Source of the DNA: Romanomermis culicivorax | Taxonomy: Eukaryota > Nematoda > Enoplea > Mermithida > Mermithidae | Reading direction: 5' to 3' | DNA: 64,000 nucleotides | Assembly (NCBI GenBank): GCA_963922205.1 | Contig: CAWUHX010000069.1 | Coordinates: 434,001 to 498,000, forward strand | Part shown: piece after piece, positions 1 through 11,400 of the stretch | Layout: every line of letters begins with the position of its first letter | Position numbering within the stretch: position 1 is the stretch's first letter | Notes under the pieces: model-generated | Databases searched by the model: none | The model's input: only the letters and a program-made list of their open reading frames with translations | Told to the model about the DNA's origin: nothing | Position numbers and translations under genes: made by a program

Positions 1-1
1 T

Positions 2-2053
2 TGCGCTCGGCTCAGCGAGCCGCTGACCAAGCTCTTACGGAAGGAAGTTACCTTCCAGTGGTCAAAACCTCAGCAGTCGGCGTTCGACGAACTCCGAAGG
101 CTGTTGTTGAACCCTCCTGTCCTGCGCCATCCGGACTTTACGAAATCCTTTATACTTCAAACTGATGCAAGTATTTCGGGGATAGGAGCAGTTTTAAGCC
201 AGTTGGACGAGAATGGATACGACCATCCTGTTGCGTACGCCAGTCGAGGGTTAACAGCAGCTGAGAAAAACTACACTATTACGGAGTTGGAGACTCTCGC
301 TGTTGTCCATTTCGTCAAGCACTTTCGGCCATACCTCTTTCAACATGAGGTGGTCGTTCAGACCGACCACACTGCTGTTAAGGCTGTGTTGGAAAAACCG
401 AACCCTTCGTCCCGGATAGCTCGGTGGGGCCTCGCGTTAGCTGAATTCAAACTGACTATTCGGCCGCGGAAAGGTCGGTCTAATGGTAATGCCGACGCAT
501 TATCACGCCTTCCTGATCCTAATTCCCTTGCCGGGGAGAGTATTGACGATATTCCCCTATACAGACCCGAGGGAGAAGTTATGATGATCTCCGATGGTGC
601 GCAGCGCCAGGCGAACTCATCCCAAAAGACCACCAATGGTGCGCAGCACCTGGCCAGGTCTGAGTCTTATGCAGAGATATCACAGGATGCGCAGCACCAT
701 GACTTTCTCGCAACTCAATTTGAGGATCCGGAATTAGCCTCCATTCTCAGGTCACTAAAACCCTACAGTGATCAGAATGATGTTAATGGCTACCACCTGT
801 TGGATAACATCCTTCAGAAGTGGACAGGCGAGTCCAACAAGATTGTTGTCCCTCGTTCAATGGTTACTACCATTATTGAGGCTCATCACAACGACATTCT
901 TGCTGGACACTTTGGTGCGAAACGTACCGCGAGGCTTATAGCCCGCAGGTACCACTGGCCTTCCCTCAGTGCAGACGTCAAGTCCTTTTGTCAGCAGTGT
1001 GATCTTTGCCAACGGAATAAGCCTGCGAGACAAAAGACACGTGCAACTCTGAAACCAATCTCCATTATGGGACCGTTTCATCGAGTCGGTGTCGACTGTA
1101 TGGGACCAATGACCACTAGTGAAAACGGAAACCGATTTATTGTAGTTTTTATAGACTACTTTACTAAATGGGTCGAAGCTTTCGCTACTCCGGACATTAC
1201 TGCGCAAACTATAGCTCGACTTTTTGTTACTCAAATTGTCTGCAGACATGGGGCACCGCAGATTCTTCAGTCTGATCGTGGTACTGATTTCACGTCCAAA
1301 CTGATGACTGAAATCACTGCCATTTGTTCAACTAAGAAAATCCACTCCACCGCTTATCATCCCATGACAAACGGAGAAGTGGAAAGAGCTAACCAAACGC
1401 TAGCCACACGGTTACGTATGTATGTCCACCAAGGTCATACTGATTGGGATGAACACCTGCCGTACTCTGTGTTCGCTGTCAACATTAGCATGAATGAGTC
1501 CACAGGGTATTCACCCTTTGAACTCATGTATGGCCGTACTCCCATGCTACCTGTTGATGCAGCGCTCTCATTCAACCCTCCGGCCCATATCATAGATGTT
1601 TTTACTTATGATATGGAGGTCAAACGGCATTTTACAAATGCCTTGACCTTGATCCAGAGCAGAATTGAGAGATCACAAGCGGCTTATGCCAGGTCTTACG
1701 ACCGCATGGCACGAGATGTCTCATACAAGGTTGGGGATCAAGTGCTCAAACTGCGCACTACTGGAAAACGTGGTCTAACGCCCAAATTTTTGCCCATTTA
1801 TGATGGCCCCTACCTTGTCACGAATGTGGCTTATCCTAATGTCACCATTCGACTTGAGACTGATCAAGAAGATACTGTGCATGTCAATCAGCTTAGACGC
1901 TACGTGTCACCAGCTCAGCCTACAGAAGAAGAGGAGATACCTTCCACTTCCCAGGTCATCGAGACGGCACCTTTGTTGATCCCGTCAACAAATAGAGATT
2001 TTACACAAGATCTCATTGACCCACATCTTGATGCGAAGGTCGCCGACCCGTAA
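2..2053 (+). CDS. pol: Pol polyprotein C-terminal part (RNase H, integrase), partial
   Basis: Open from the window edge, so the 5' end is missing; the visible part is about 683 codons. It starts at the end of the RT palm/connection region. RNase H follows, with the motif [14 protein letters not shown]. Integrase then shows the HHCC zinc-binding segment (two His, then CxxC before QRNK), the DDE core (Asp in GVDCMGPM, Asp in QSDRGTDF, Glu in GEVERANQ) and a GPY/F-type C-terminal module (DGPYLV). Its product would copy the element RNA to DNA and insert it. No frameshift or stop interrupts the visible part, so the copy looks young. It ends at TAA 2051-2053 with a short acidic tail. Confidence 0.93.
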   Translation, partial: CARLSEPLTKLLRKEVTFQWSKPQQSAFDELRRLLLNPPVLRHPDFTKSFILQTDASISGIGAVLSQLDENGYDHPVAYASRGLTAAEKNYTITELETLAVVHFVKHFRPYLFQHEVVVQTDHTAVKAVLEKPNPSSRIARWGLALAEFKLTIRPRKGRSNGNADALSRLPDPNSLAGESIDDIPLYRPEGEVMMISDGAQRQANSSQKTTNGAQHLARSESYAEISQDAQHHDFLATQFEDPELASILRSLKPYSDQNDVNGYHLLDNILQKWTGESNKIVVPRSMVTTIIEAHHNDILAGHFGAKRTARLIARRYHWPSLSADVKSFCQQCDLCQRNKPARQKTRATLKPISIMGPFHRVGVDCMGPMTTSENGNRFIVVFIDYFTKWVEAFATPDITAQTIARLFVTQIVCRHGAPQILQSDRGTDFTSKLMTEITAICSTKKIHSTAYHPMTNGEVERANQTLATRLRMYVHQGHTDWDEHLPYSVFAVNISMNESTGYSPFELMYGRTPMLPVDAALSFNPPAHIIDVFTYDMEVKRHFTNALTLIQSRIERSQAAYARSYDRMARDVSYKVGDQVLKLRTTGKRGLTPKFLPIYDGPYLVTNVAYPNVTIRLETDQEDTVHVNQLRRYVSPAQPTEEEEIPSTSQVIETAPLLIPSTNRDFTQDLIDPHLDAKVADP

Positions 2054-2513
2054 TCAAGTAGCTCTTCTCTTCTTTACTTACGGACGGGGTCGTCCTTTTT
2101 CGAAGGACCGCCATGCCCCTCACAAATTACCCACTTCTGTTCCAAGCTGGAATAGTAGTGTAAAGAAGAGAATGAGCAGCGATCAATGCATCTAAACTAG
2201 GGTATTGCTTCACATTGCAGGCGCATCCATGCGATAGCCTATATCTCGCCTCTAAAATTTTTCTTTTAGTCTCGTTTCAGATTTCACAAATCAACCGACA
2301 ATTGGCAACTTCACCGAAGGGATCAAATGACGTCAGCAACTTCACGCATCTCCAATGGACGTCAGCAACTCCACGCAACATTGACACAATTTCACAAACC
2401 AGAACATACCGAAAAACCACTGAACCAGCAACCGCTCGCCGCCACCCGCACCTGAACGTTTGACCGTCGCAGCCGGCACAAGGACGAGGACGCCCTTTTT
2501 CGAAGGACCGCCG

Positions 2514-3949
2514 TGTCACGTGCCGACGGATGTCGTCGAACGTCACGTGATTCACATCACAATTTTTCATTATGTTTTTCGTTATGTTTTGTGTTATAGT
2601 AATTTACATCAATTTTGCGTTTCGTTTTTATACTTTTTACATGCAATTTATGTGTGTACTTTTTATGTTTATTTCTGTTGCTTTTGCGCACATTTATTTC
2701 CGTCTCGATTTATTATTTTCAATCGCACACGTAGACTACGGTATGTGCCCGCTAGTCAAGAATTTCCGTTAAAGATAAGCTCTCCGAGCTCATCGCTGTA
2801 ATTAGAGCACAACGTGCACTTCTTATCAGTAAAAACTAGCGACGTTTCACAACGTGAAACGACTAGTTGAAATTCTTCACTAGTGACGTTCCTATGTTAA
2901 GCATGGAGAGTGAAAACTCGCCCCAATGCTTAACGTTGTGAACAGAAAATGTCTATGTGATCATAGGCATCTTCTGCAACGATTTCCGCTGCAGAAGTTA
3001 GCTTGGGGGAGTGTTAACTCCGCCCAAGGCATACTGTAGTCTATGGAGCCCTTTAAAAGGGCATGTTTTGTGTGTTTTTGGCACTCTCTTTGAGCCTAAC
3101 TGGTTTTTCGTCGTTTAGCTTCACGTCGCGTCCGCCGTCGATATTTTTTATATATTTTATTGTTGTCAACTGCGCCTTGCCGTACGTCGAATAAATTACC
3201 ATATTTTCGTCCCCGACCTACACACCTACACTTACACACGTCGCCTACAGTAACCCGACCGTAGGAACCCGTCACCGTCGCCGTTAGTGTAGAGACCCGT
3301 CGCCCCTCGCCGAGGAAACGTTAATTGTCGCCGCCTGCCATTTAGCAGCCGCCGAATCCCCACGCCGAATCGCTCGGAGTTCGTTCCCACATCGCCGTCC
3401 GTAGGACCCCGCGTTTGACCCCGAACCCGTCGCCCAGCGCCGAGTAACTTGAGAAGGAGTATCGTGAGTCCTCTCAGGGGTTATTGTTATTGAGGGTATA
3501 TTTGTGGGAGTCTCCCCTAAGCTAGTTTTCCCTCGGAAGGACCCTCAGTTAAGAAAGCCCTCAGACCCTTAAGGTCAGGGCCAATAAAGGGGATTTAGGT
3601 TAACAATCGGGTCCCCTACAGTAAGCCATTCTCCGAATGGCACCGTCCCCCATTCCGTAGAATGAGGATTAGGGATTGACACCCCCGACCCGGCCGCGTT
3701 GTCCATTATTCTACAGCATTAACCCCAGGACAAGGCCGAGGTACACCATAGGTTTACCTGTGGTAGTACCAGCTGGGTTGGGTTCCCGAAACAGAGAACA
3801 TTACTGGAGCCACCCCACGGGGTCACAGCATGTCACCTACCGTGTCATGGCCATGTTTCCTATGGGATATGGTACGGGTTTGCCCGTCAATGTGACTGAT
3901 CACCAATTTCAGTTAATGTGACATGGCTCCACCTCTGTTTAATGTGACA
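2514..3949 (+). repeat. LTR of the left copy (3' LTR)
   Basis: A 1436-bp LTR beginning TGTCACGTGCC and ending AATGTGACA, so the termini form the inverted pair TGTCAC/GTGACA with the usual TG..CA ends. It matches the LTRs at 16419-17855 and 31276-32712, with more differences than those two show to each other. It carries a CCCTTTAAAAGGG box (3049-3061) and an AATAAA polyadenylation signal (3190-3195). Several palindromes lie in its U3 part. Confidence 0.93.
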
Positions 3950-4144
3950 AAACACAACGGAAATGAAAACACAAAATGAAACAGAAACGAAACACAAAAA
4001 TGCACACAAGAATCCATATAAAATATAAAGAACAAAACGCAAAAATAAGAGTGAGTGACTGTTAAACAAAAAGTGGCGAAAAACATAAAGTATTGGCATG
4101 ATGTGAATCACGTGACGTTGGGCAAAATTGATCGTCACGTGGCA
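3950..4144 (-). repeat. Diverged inverted LTR fragment of a related element
   Basis: Read on the minus strand, this begins TGCCACGTGACG and continues AACGTCACGTGATTCACATC, which closely matches the first bases of the LTRs here. A T-rich run with the same spacing follows (TTTATGTTTTTCG, TGTGTTTCG and similar). It abuts the end of the left-copy LTR exactly. It is therefore the start of an older, related LTR in the opposite orientation, into or beside which the left copy inserted. About 195 bases are recognisable. Confidence 0.7.
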
Positions 4145-6398
4145 TACTGAAGAATGATAAATTCACATTGGCAAAAAGACCTTGCAAAATCTCATATTTC
4201 ATGAGAAAATTCAGGTTATGCAGATAAGAGAATGGCCACAAAAAGGTCAAAGCTGTAAAATGCTACCAGTACAATATCCGTGAAGGAATACAAAACATGA
4301 TGGAAAAAAGATGTGACATTATAATGTGCAAAATTCCAATAAACGGCGCACCAAAAAAACCTGAAAAAACCGAACGTCGCTTCATTCATTGGAAAAAATT
4401 ACGGTCCATAATGACGGTGTAATATTATTCTGGGTCGATTCGGCTCGATGAGCAAGTTTTTACTATTATGATGTAGTCACCAAACCTTTACTGTAGTACA
4501 GAATATTGCGTCGAGTGAGTTTTTTTGTTGTTTTGGATCAGTGTTTTTTTTATGCCAAAACATGGTTTTTGGCACAAAAAAAATTTGGAATGGCACATTT
4601 TTTTTTTTCGTTTGTGCCAATTGGCACAAAATTTTTGGCTGATCAAACATTAAATTTCCTTGATTTTTAGACGTTTCAAGGACTGAAAATGCAAAAAATT
4701 TTCGGCGCTCCGCGCCGAACAGCGTTTTTTTTTGTGCACGGACATTTGTGCCAATCGGCACAAGAAGCCAAAAAAATTTGTGCCAATGGCACAAAAAATT
4801 TTTTCTATTAGAAATATTCTGAAAACTGCGGAAAAGTTTTAGGCCTAAAATTTTGATGGAAAGTTAACGTTTTACACATTACTTTTTTGTAAAAATCGTG
4901 CCCTACCTATTTTTCAGCTAACCATGTCAGTTAGATAAGAAAAAACTGTGCGGGAAAATAGTTCACAACGACTGAAAAAGGAATGGATGCTGAGAAAATT
5001 TAAATAACTCTAGAATTGTTCAGGAAATTCAAACATTACTAACGATATCGATTTTTCTGTTATTCTATTTGAATCAATCAAACACAAAAAGTGAGAATTT
5101 CAGTTTTAAATCCATATTTGACTGAATGAACAGAGAATATTCAGAATTTCTTTTCATCCATCATTCCATTCGTGTTGACATTGACAGCCTATAGAGTTTG
5201 CTCCTCGAAGAGGAATCGTCCGCGTTCGGGTCAAATATACAAATAGAAAATATTATATTCGTTGACTCGGCACTAAGCGCCGAAAATTTTTCACATTTTC
5301 AGCCCCTAAGACGTCTAAAAATCAAGGAAATTTAATGTTTGACCAGCCAAAAATTAATTGGCACAAACGCTCAAAATTTTTTGTGCCATTCCAAATTTTT
5401 TTGTGCCAAAAACCATGTTTTGGCACGAAAAAAAACACTGGCGCCGAATCAATGAATATCATAATATTTCCTACTCGTAATATTTGACCCGAACGCGAAC
5501 GATTTCTCCTCGAACAGTGTACCAGTATTGTTGCAGCAAACTTCATACGCTGTCAATGACTGATGAACGAAAAGAAATTCTGAATATTCTCTGTTCATTC
5601 AGTCAGATTCAGATTTAAAACTGAAATTCTTACTTTCTGTGTTTGATTAATTCAAACAGAAAAATCGATATAATTGGTGGAATGTTCGGACCGAAAATCG
5701 ACTACGAATATCTTATTAACAATGTAAATACTAGAGGAAATAACGGGTACTACTGTGCGAGGTGCACACCCACCTTATAGCGTTATAATGATAAGTGTAT
5801 ATACAGTATATCTGTCAGAGTATAGATTTTTGTAGCAAGAAGACCAACTTGCTCATCAAACTCCAGAATAGCCAAAAAAAGCTAAAAACGTGTCAAACGG
5901 CATCGACACCACCTTGGGAAGCTTGGACACGACCACACGACCCGTGGGAGGTCAAGGGGTAAGGCGCCGCACATATTCTCGCAAATTGCGCTGTTTCTTG
6001 GAATCTTTTCAACAATTTGATTAAAATATTGACTACTAAAATGAGCATTAACTGCGACACATTGTGAGGGGCCAGGCCACATGCTCCGCGGGAGGTCAAG
6101 GCGCTTCATTTTTACTTATTTTAGTTTTTTTTCTTCTTTTTATCTGTTTTTTCTCCAGTTTTTTATCGAATATTTAGTTATTTTTTGTTTATTTTGTTTC
6201 TGTGGTTTATTTCACGTCAAAAAATGTTTTTTTCGTAATTTTTCAATCTGTTTTTTCGCTTTTTTGTAGTTTATTTCTACGTTTTTTAGTTTTCTGAAAT
6301 TTTTTTCCGGAAAAATTTTGGATGGTTGTGAATTTTATGGGTTTATGTGCTGCACTTGCTTTTTGTTTTTATTTTTTTCTGTTTTTCTTTTCTTGAAT
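4145..6398. repeat. Non-genic region with a large fold-back repeat
   Basis: No gene is seen. Bases about 5045-5285 and 5285-5680 are inverted copies of each other. Shared blocks include GAATATTCAGAATTTCTTTT and CGCGTTCGGGTCAAATAT. The right arm also carries a block rich in GTGCCAAAAACCATG and TTTGTGCCAATT that reappears at about 4530-4700, so part of the arm is duplicated outside the main palindrome. A GC-rich hairpin CGGCGCTCCGCGCCG lies at 4703-4717. The stretch 6110-6398 is T-rich without further structure. A foldback DNA transposon is the simplest reading. Confidence 0.6.
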
Positions 6399-6498
6399 NN
6401 NNNNNNNNNNNNNNNNNNNNNNNNNNNNNNNNNNNNNNNNNNNNNNNNNNNNNNNNNNNNNNNNNNNNNNNNNNNNNNNNNNNNNNNNNNNNNNNNNN
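6399..6498. other. Assembly gap of exactly 100 N
   Basis: A run of 100 N, the same length as the gap at 60023-60122. This is the fixed size used for joins of unknown length. The right-hand contig starts with a cDNA adapter (see the next entry). Confidence 0.99.
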
Positions 6499-6523
6499 AA
6501 GCAGTGGTATCAACGCAGAGTAC
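6499..6523 (+). other. SMART cDNA-synthesis adapter contamination
   Basis: The 25 bases directly after the gap begin AAGCAGTGGTATCAACGC and end AGAGTAC. They match the adapter used in SMART template-switching cDNA libraries. This is not genomic sequence. It shows that a cDNA read or transcript contig forms the edge of the right-hand contig. The following bases (6524-6794) contain an open frame of about 70 codons to 6745 that I do not recognise; they may be transcript-derived. Confidence 0.93.
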
Positions 6524-6794
6524 TCTTCAATACAAAGTAGAAAAAACGTCACAGAATCAATCGATATTCTATGTATCCGTCATGCAAGCAAAAATTTAGT
6601 ATATGAGTCGAACTTGCCATTAGTTATCTCACAGACAGGTTTGAAAAGCAAAAATTGGAACACATTTAAGATGTTTATGTGTGATTTTCAACTGAAGTTT
6701 ATATACAATATCAATTTAACTCTTATCAAAAGAGGTATACTTTAAAGTTGTCTGTCATTCCAGCATTTCTGTGAATACAAAAATGATCCATTGA

Positions 6795-7502
6795 CAGGCT
6801 TTTTTTCATTTTTGACCCTTGAGCCAATTGGCTCCTAAGGCACTTTTTTTTGGGAGCCAATCGCAATTTTTCCAGGCCAAAGCTAAAAAATGATGATTTT
6901 ATGTATATACATGTTTTTATACTGAAAACGTCAACATAATAAAGCTTTATTCCTTTTTAAACATATTTTATCTCACATTATACGATTTATCACTTGCTAG
7001 TGCGCCTTTTGGCAAGATCACCCAATTTATAACTTTAACATCATACGGATGCATTTTCTCGCGTTGATAAAGTTCATTCAAGGTATTCAAATGGTACAAC
7101 ACAAGGTCATCATTTAAAGAACTATGAGCTTCTTCTACATCAACAATTGGTGGCGTACAAGGTTGGCTTGAAATATTATGCTCTGCTTGGTTCCCTTGCT
7201 CTACTGCTGCTTTTTGTTGTTTTTCAAAAAAATATTTTAAAGAATGAGAAGCCATTCTGAAAAATTTAGAAAATCATCAATAGGGTGAATTACTTGATGT
7301 TAAAAGTAATATAAAAATAGAAGGAAAGTCCTATCAATAGCAAAACACATAAATTTCGAATTTTTATTGGTAAGCATTACAGTAACTTGTCACTTAGCAG
7401 CAAATTTTTTACAAGCCAGAATGGCTTGCATGCCCAATTTTTTACAAGCCAAAATGAATTTCAAGGAGCCATGGCTCCAAATTGGCCCCAAAAAAAAGCC
7501 TG
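6795..7502. mobile_element. hAT-like non-autonomous DNA transposon
   Basis: The ends are inverted: CAGGCTTTTTTT at the left and AAAAAAAGCCTG at the right. They are flanked by an 8-bp near-perfect duplication, TCCATTGA (6787-6794) and TGCATTGA (7503-7510). The 8-bp duplication and CAGG-type ends are typical of the hAT superfamily. Subterminal GAGCCAATTGGCTCC and GGAGCCATGGCTCC palindromes strengthen the case. Inside, a minus-strand ORF of 95 codons (7255-6968, starting MASHSLKYFFEKQQ) is followed on that strand by an AATAAA near 6945-6952. I do not recognise the ORF, and no DDE transposase is visible. Confidence 0.7.
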
Positions 7503-8415
7503 TGCATTGATACAATTTTGTGATTGATTTCTTATGAGTTTTGATTACGCCCTTCATTTTGATTTTTCTTTTTTCTTAAATTTCTTCTTTGCATATCACA
7601 TGCTCTGCTCCCATTTTACTTCTCTTATTTTCTTCATTCATCATTCCTTTCTTATGTGCCTACCGTTACTGTAGTTCTGTTGTTATAATAGGGATTTCCT
7701 ATAGGACAAGATGATTACGCTTCGATAAGATTAATACTTCTAGCTGTTATTCTTAGACTCCCAAACTAAGTTTAAGATGATAGAAGGAGCTTCCAGCAGT
7801 TTTTACTGTTATTTTGATGTACCGAACATTCTAAAGAATTAAACCAGAAAAAACACTAAAAGCCGTAGAAAAACAAAAAAAAACATTAAGCAAAAAAAAC
7901 AAAAAGTCGATATTTCAAAACTTTGGTTGTCGCCAAACCTGCTCAGGTAGGAGAGTTGACTCTTGACTTGTGCATGTATGACTCAGGTACATTAGCATTT
8001 TAGGTCAAAACCTCAAAATGTTTCGGTGCTTCCGCGTCGGTAATAATTATTTTGATCATCGCTTGCTATAATCCAACTGAGACGCCACTGTAAGCATGTC
8101 TACTTTATTTACCAGTTAGCATTCAAAAAAAGCACTGACGGGATCATACCCAAATTTTCTTCCACGTCTTTGAAGCGTATATTGCGAGTAGATCCTTTAT
8201 TTATGCAGTTTTAGAACTTGCTTAAACATTTTGATGTACAAGTATAGTCAATAATACGTAAAAACAGTGGTAGAAACCGCTTTTCCGTCGTTCAGGATTG
8301 TGGAAAAAATTGGTGTGAATTACGGTAAAGTATTTTGAGAGTTCGAGATCAGGCATTGTGAAGGTCGAAATCGTCGTTCTTTATATCGAGAACTTTCTTT
8401 TTTAAGCATACGAAA
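7503..8415. other. Region upstream of the TFIIS gene, no gene seen
   Basis: AT-rich sequence with pyrimidine tracts (7550-7660) and no supported gene. Just before the TFIIS start codon there is a polypyrimidine run ending in AAG (about 8394-8406). It could be a splice acceptor for an upstream non-coding exon or for trans-splicing, but this is only a motif-level suggestion. Confidence 0.4.
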
Positions 8416-11400
8416 ATGTCTACCGACGAACTGAATATCATAAAGTATAAACGCGAAATGGAACAAATGATTGTCAAGAATATACTCAATTTAAAACGCT
8501 TGAGCGAAATTTTATCGCATCTAAATTCCGTCAACGTCGATTTGGCTTGCCTGCAACGCACGAAAATCGGCGTCTGCGTCAATAACGTACGGAAGACGTT
8601 CAAAAATAACGCGCAAATTTTCCAATCGACGGCCGATTTGATCAAAAAGTGGAAAAAAGTCGCAAAAGAACAATTCGACCACCGTAAAAATTCGAGCAGC
8701 GCCGAAAATGGTCAAGAAGAGGATCATTTCAACGAAACTGAAGATCAACGAGCGAAAGATGAAGACGTTCAAGAATCGACTTCGGCGAAAAACGACGATT
8801 CGTCGAATAGCGGAAGCGCTTCTGAAACATCGTCGTCGATTTTGGGCAGTCGCAACGATAGTTTCGATCGTTCAATCGACAAAAGCAGAAAGAGGAAGTC
8901 CGAAAACAGTGATGTTCTGCATGATAAGGAAAGCTATGCTAAGCGCGAGAAGAAATGTAAGTCTTGACTAAACCTGTGGTCTAAAGGGACTGAAACATGG
9001 TTTTAGTTTTTGGTTTTTTTCCGTACCGGTTGATCCGTACCGTACGGAAATCTAGTGAAAAATTTTCCTACCCATTTCCGTGCAATTATTATTTTCCACT
9101 TGCTTCATATCTTGTAGATAGTTCAAAGTATACACATACGTCGTAAAAGTAGGAACATGCTAGCTCACTCTAAAATTAATAAATTCACTTCACTTTTATC
9201 CGAAAAACGATTGAAGGCTTATTTTCTTGAACTTCATTCAAATCGCGTCAGTTCTAAAGTTTGGCTACAGGATTTCATGAGCTTTGGAGAATAATGAAAA
9301 TGCTGGGAAGACTATCGATAAATTTTCATTTCAAGGCCTCTAAAATGTCGGAAAATTTTTCAGCTTATTCTTCTGCAGCCACATAGGTCACCGATCGAAA
9401 AGAACGGTTGTAAAAAATTTCGGAAGCAGCATTTATTTATTAGAAAAATTAGGCACGCACCCGATAGTTTGGATTCCTCAAACAGAAAAAAACATCTGTC
9501 ATTTTTCTGCGCTGATGATGTTTGAATCGTGTTTCAAATGGGACGTTTAAGTTAACAAAACAGTAAAACATTCAAACACTGCAAAAGGATTGAGAAAAAT
9601 CCTGATTTTTTTCAATTATGTCAAGAAGCAATACAAGATCGGACATTTTTCAAACGTGAATTTGAAATAAAATGCAAAATTATAGATCATTTAAATCCGG
9701 CGAAAAGCGCCGAAAAATTTTTAGGATTTTTAGGCATGAAATGCATGGAAATGAATTTCCAGACAGGAAACCCTATAAATTAATAAAAAAAATCGCCAGG
9801 CTCTAGGTCGCACTGTGCATCAAAAATCCGTACCGTACAGAAAACTCGGCAAAAGTTTTCCATACCAGGCCAAAAAAAATCCGTCTGATACGGAAAAAAC
9901 CCTGTACTGAACAGGGTTCATACACAACCTGGAAAACCTGGAAAACACAGGGAATTTTTTTTCAGGTCTGGAAAACCTGGAAAACCTGGAAAACACAGGG
10001 AATTTTAAGGAAAAATAAATATATTGTGTTGAAAATTACAGGAAAATCGTCAAATTTTTTCGCCGCGCTGCGGCGAGTTTTCTTATTCGACTATGCACAT
10101 TGAAAGTGAAATTGCTTAAAATCATCGAGTATTTGAGATCGTTTTTTTTACTTTTCCAACTTCAACTTTCAATGTAGCCTTTAAATTATTATGTCAAAGT
10201 CAATGTTTCAATTGGATTGTAAGGGTAATATTCGAGAAAACATTCAAACTCCTCATTTATGCCAGAAAATTGGAGACTAATCAACAAAATGTTTTCCGCT
10301 ATATAGAGCATTCATATTTGCGAGCAAAAAAAAATCTAGTCTGGTCAGGGTTTTTTTAGGTCAATTAGGAACCATGGCTTCTAAAAATTCTGATTGACTC
10401 CTAAAAATTTAGGGGCACAAGCCAACATGGCTTATAAAAATTAGAGCCTAACGACCCTTTTGATTGGGTGAGTTTCCTGTCCGGAGATGTATTCTTATGC
10501 GTTTTTAAGAAAAAATATTAGAAAATTGTCTGGCGCTTCGCGCCGGATTTCAAATCACTTATGATTCTTGTTATCATTTCTATTATGCGGTTGGAAAATG
10601 GCGGCCTAGCTTACGCTGGCTTATAGCTTTTAAACATCAGCATGTTATGGATGAATGTTTGACCTTGTATTTTTTTTCACATATTTGACTAAAACCTAGA
10701 TTTTTCTACATTATTTCCACAAAATCATTTTGTGGTTCTTTAGAATTTTCGACTTTCGTGAAGATAACTTTGTGCATTTGGAAAATGATTAAGCGCGGGA
10801 CAATAGCAGAGGTTTGTCTGTCTGAAAAAGTCTTTCAATTCATTGCTGCTTGCCTAATTTCTGAATTGTAGTTTGGCTGAGTGAAAACATGTTGAATTCA
10901 CTGAAAAATAGACTTTTCAGGCAGGAAATAGATATTAAAAATAGTCATTTTCCAACGATATAGAATATCAAAATCTTAATTTTTTCCGATGCTCTGCACC
11001 GCATTAATTACCGATATCCGAGTCCGAAGTAAAATATCTATCACACTTTTTTATGGTTTATACGTTGGTTTATATATATCATGAATAATTATGATTGGTA
11101 AATTACTGGCTCTTGATATACGAAAACTTTAGAAAAATTTTTTAACGCTTCCACCAATCAAATGGTGAAAATATTACGATTGATCATCGGTAGCTGCATA
11201 AGAGTGTGCTGAAAAATTAATTTTCTGACGTTTTAGAGGCCTCGGAACCAAAATTTTTCGGTACTAGGTTGCGCAATAATTTTAAATAAATTTTTTGATT
11301 CAGAACTCTATTTTTGATGATACTTTAGCTCACACATGTTTCTATTATTCAGTATTTTTCTTCAGTATAGTATATTTCATCATTATAAAAACCTGAAAAA

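Larger units (their letters stand above)
1..3949 (+). mobile_element. 3' part of a Ty3/gypsy-type LTR retrotransposon (left copy)
   Basis: The window opens inside the pol region of an element whose second, complete copy lies at 16419-32712. Position 1 here corresponds to about 28763 there. The copy runs through RNase H and integrase, a 460-base 3' untranslated region and one LTR (2514-3949). The two copies are nearly identical in DNA, with scattered substitutions. Examples are a Trp-Pro-Ser versus Trp-His-Ser change and an Arg-Asn-Lys versus Gly-Asn-Lys change in the integrase zinc-binding region. The 5' half, including its target duplication, is outside the window. Confidence 0.95.

Noticed and set aside
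2460-2801. ORFs at the LTR start (also 16425-16676, 31222-31533)
   Set aside because: Low-complexity Phe/Tyr/Val strings crossing LTR boundaries. Conserved only because the LTR copies are near-identical at the DNA level.
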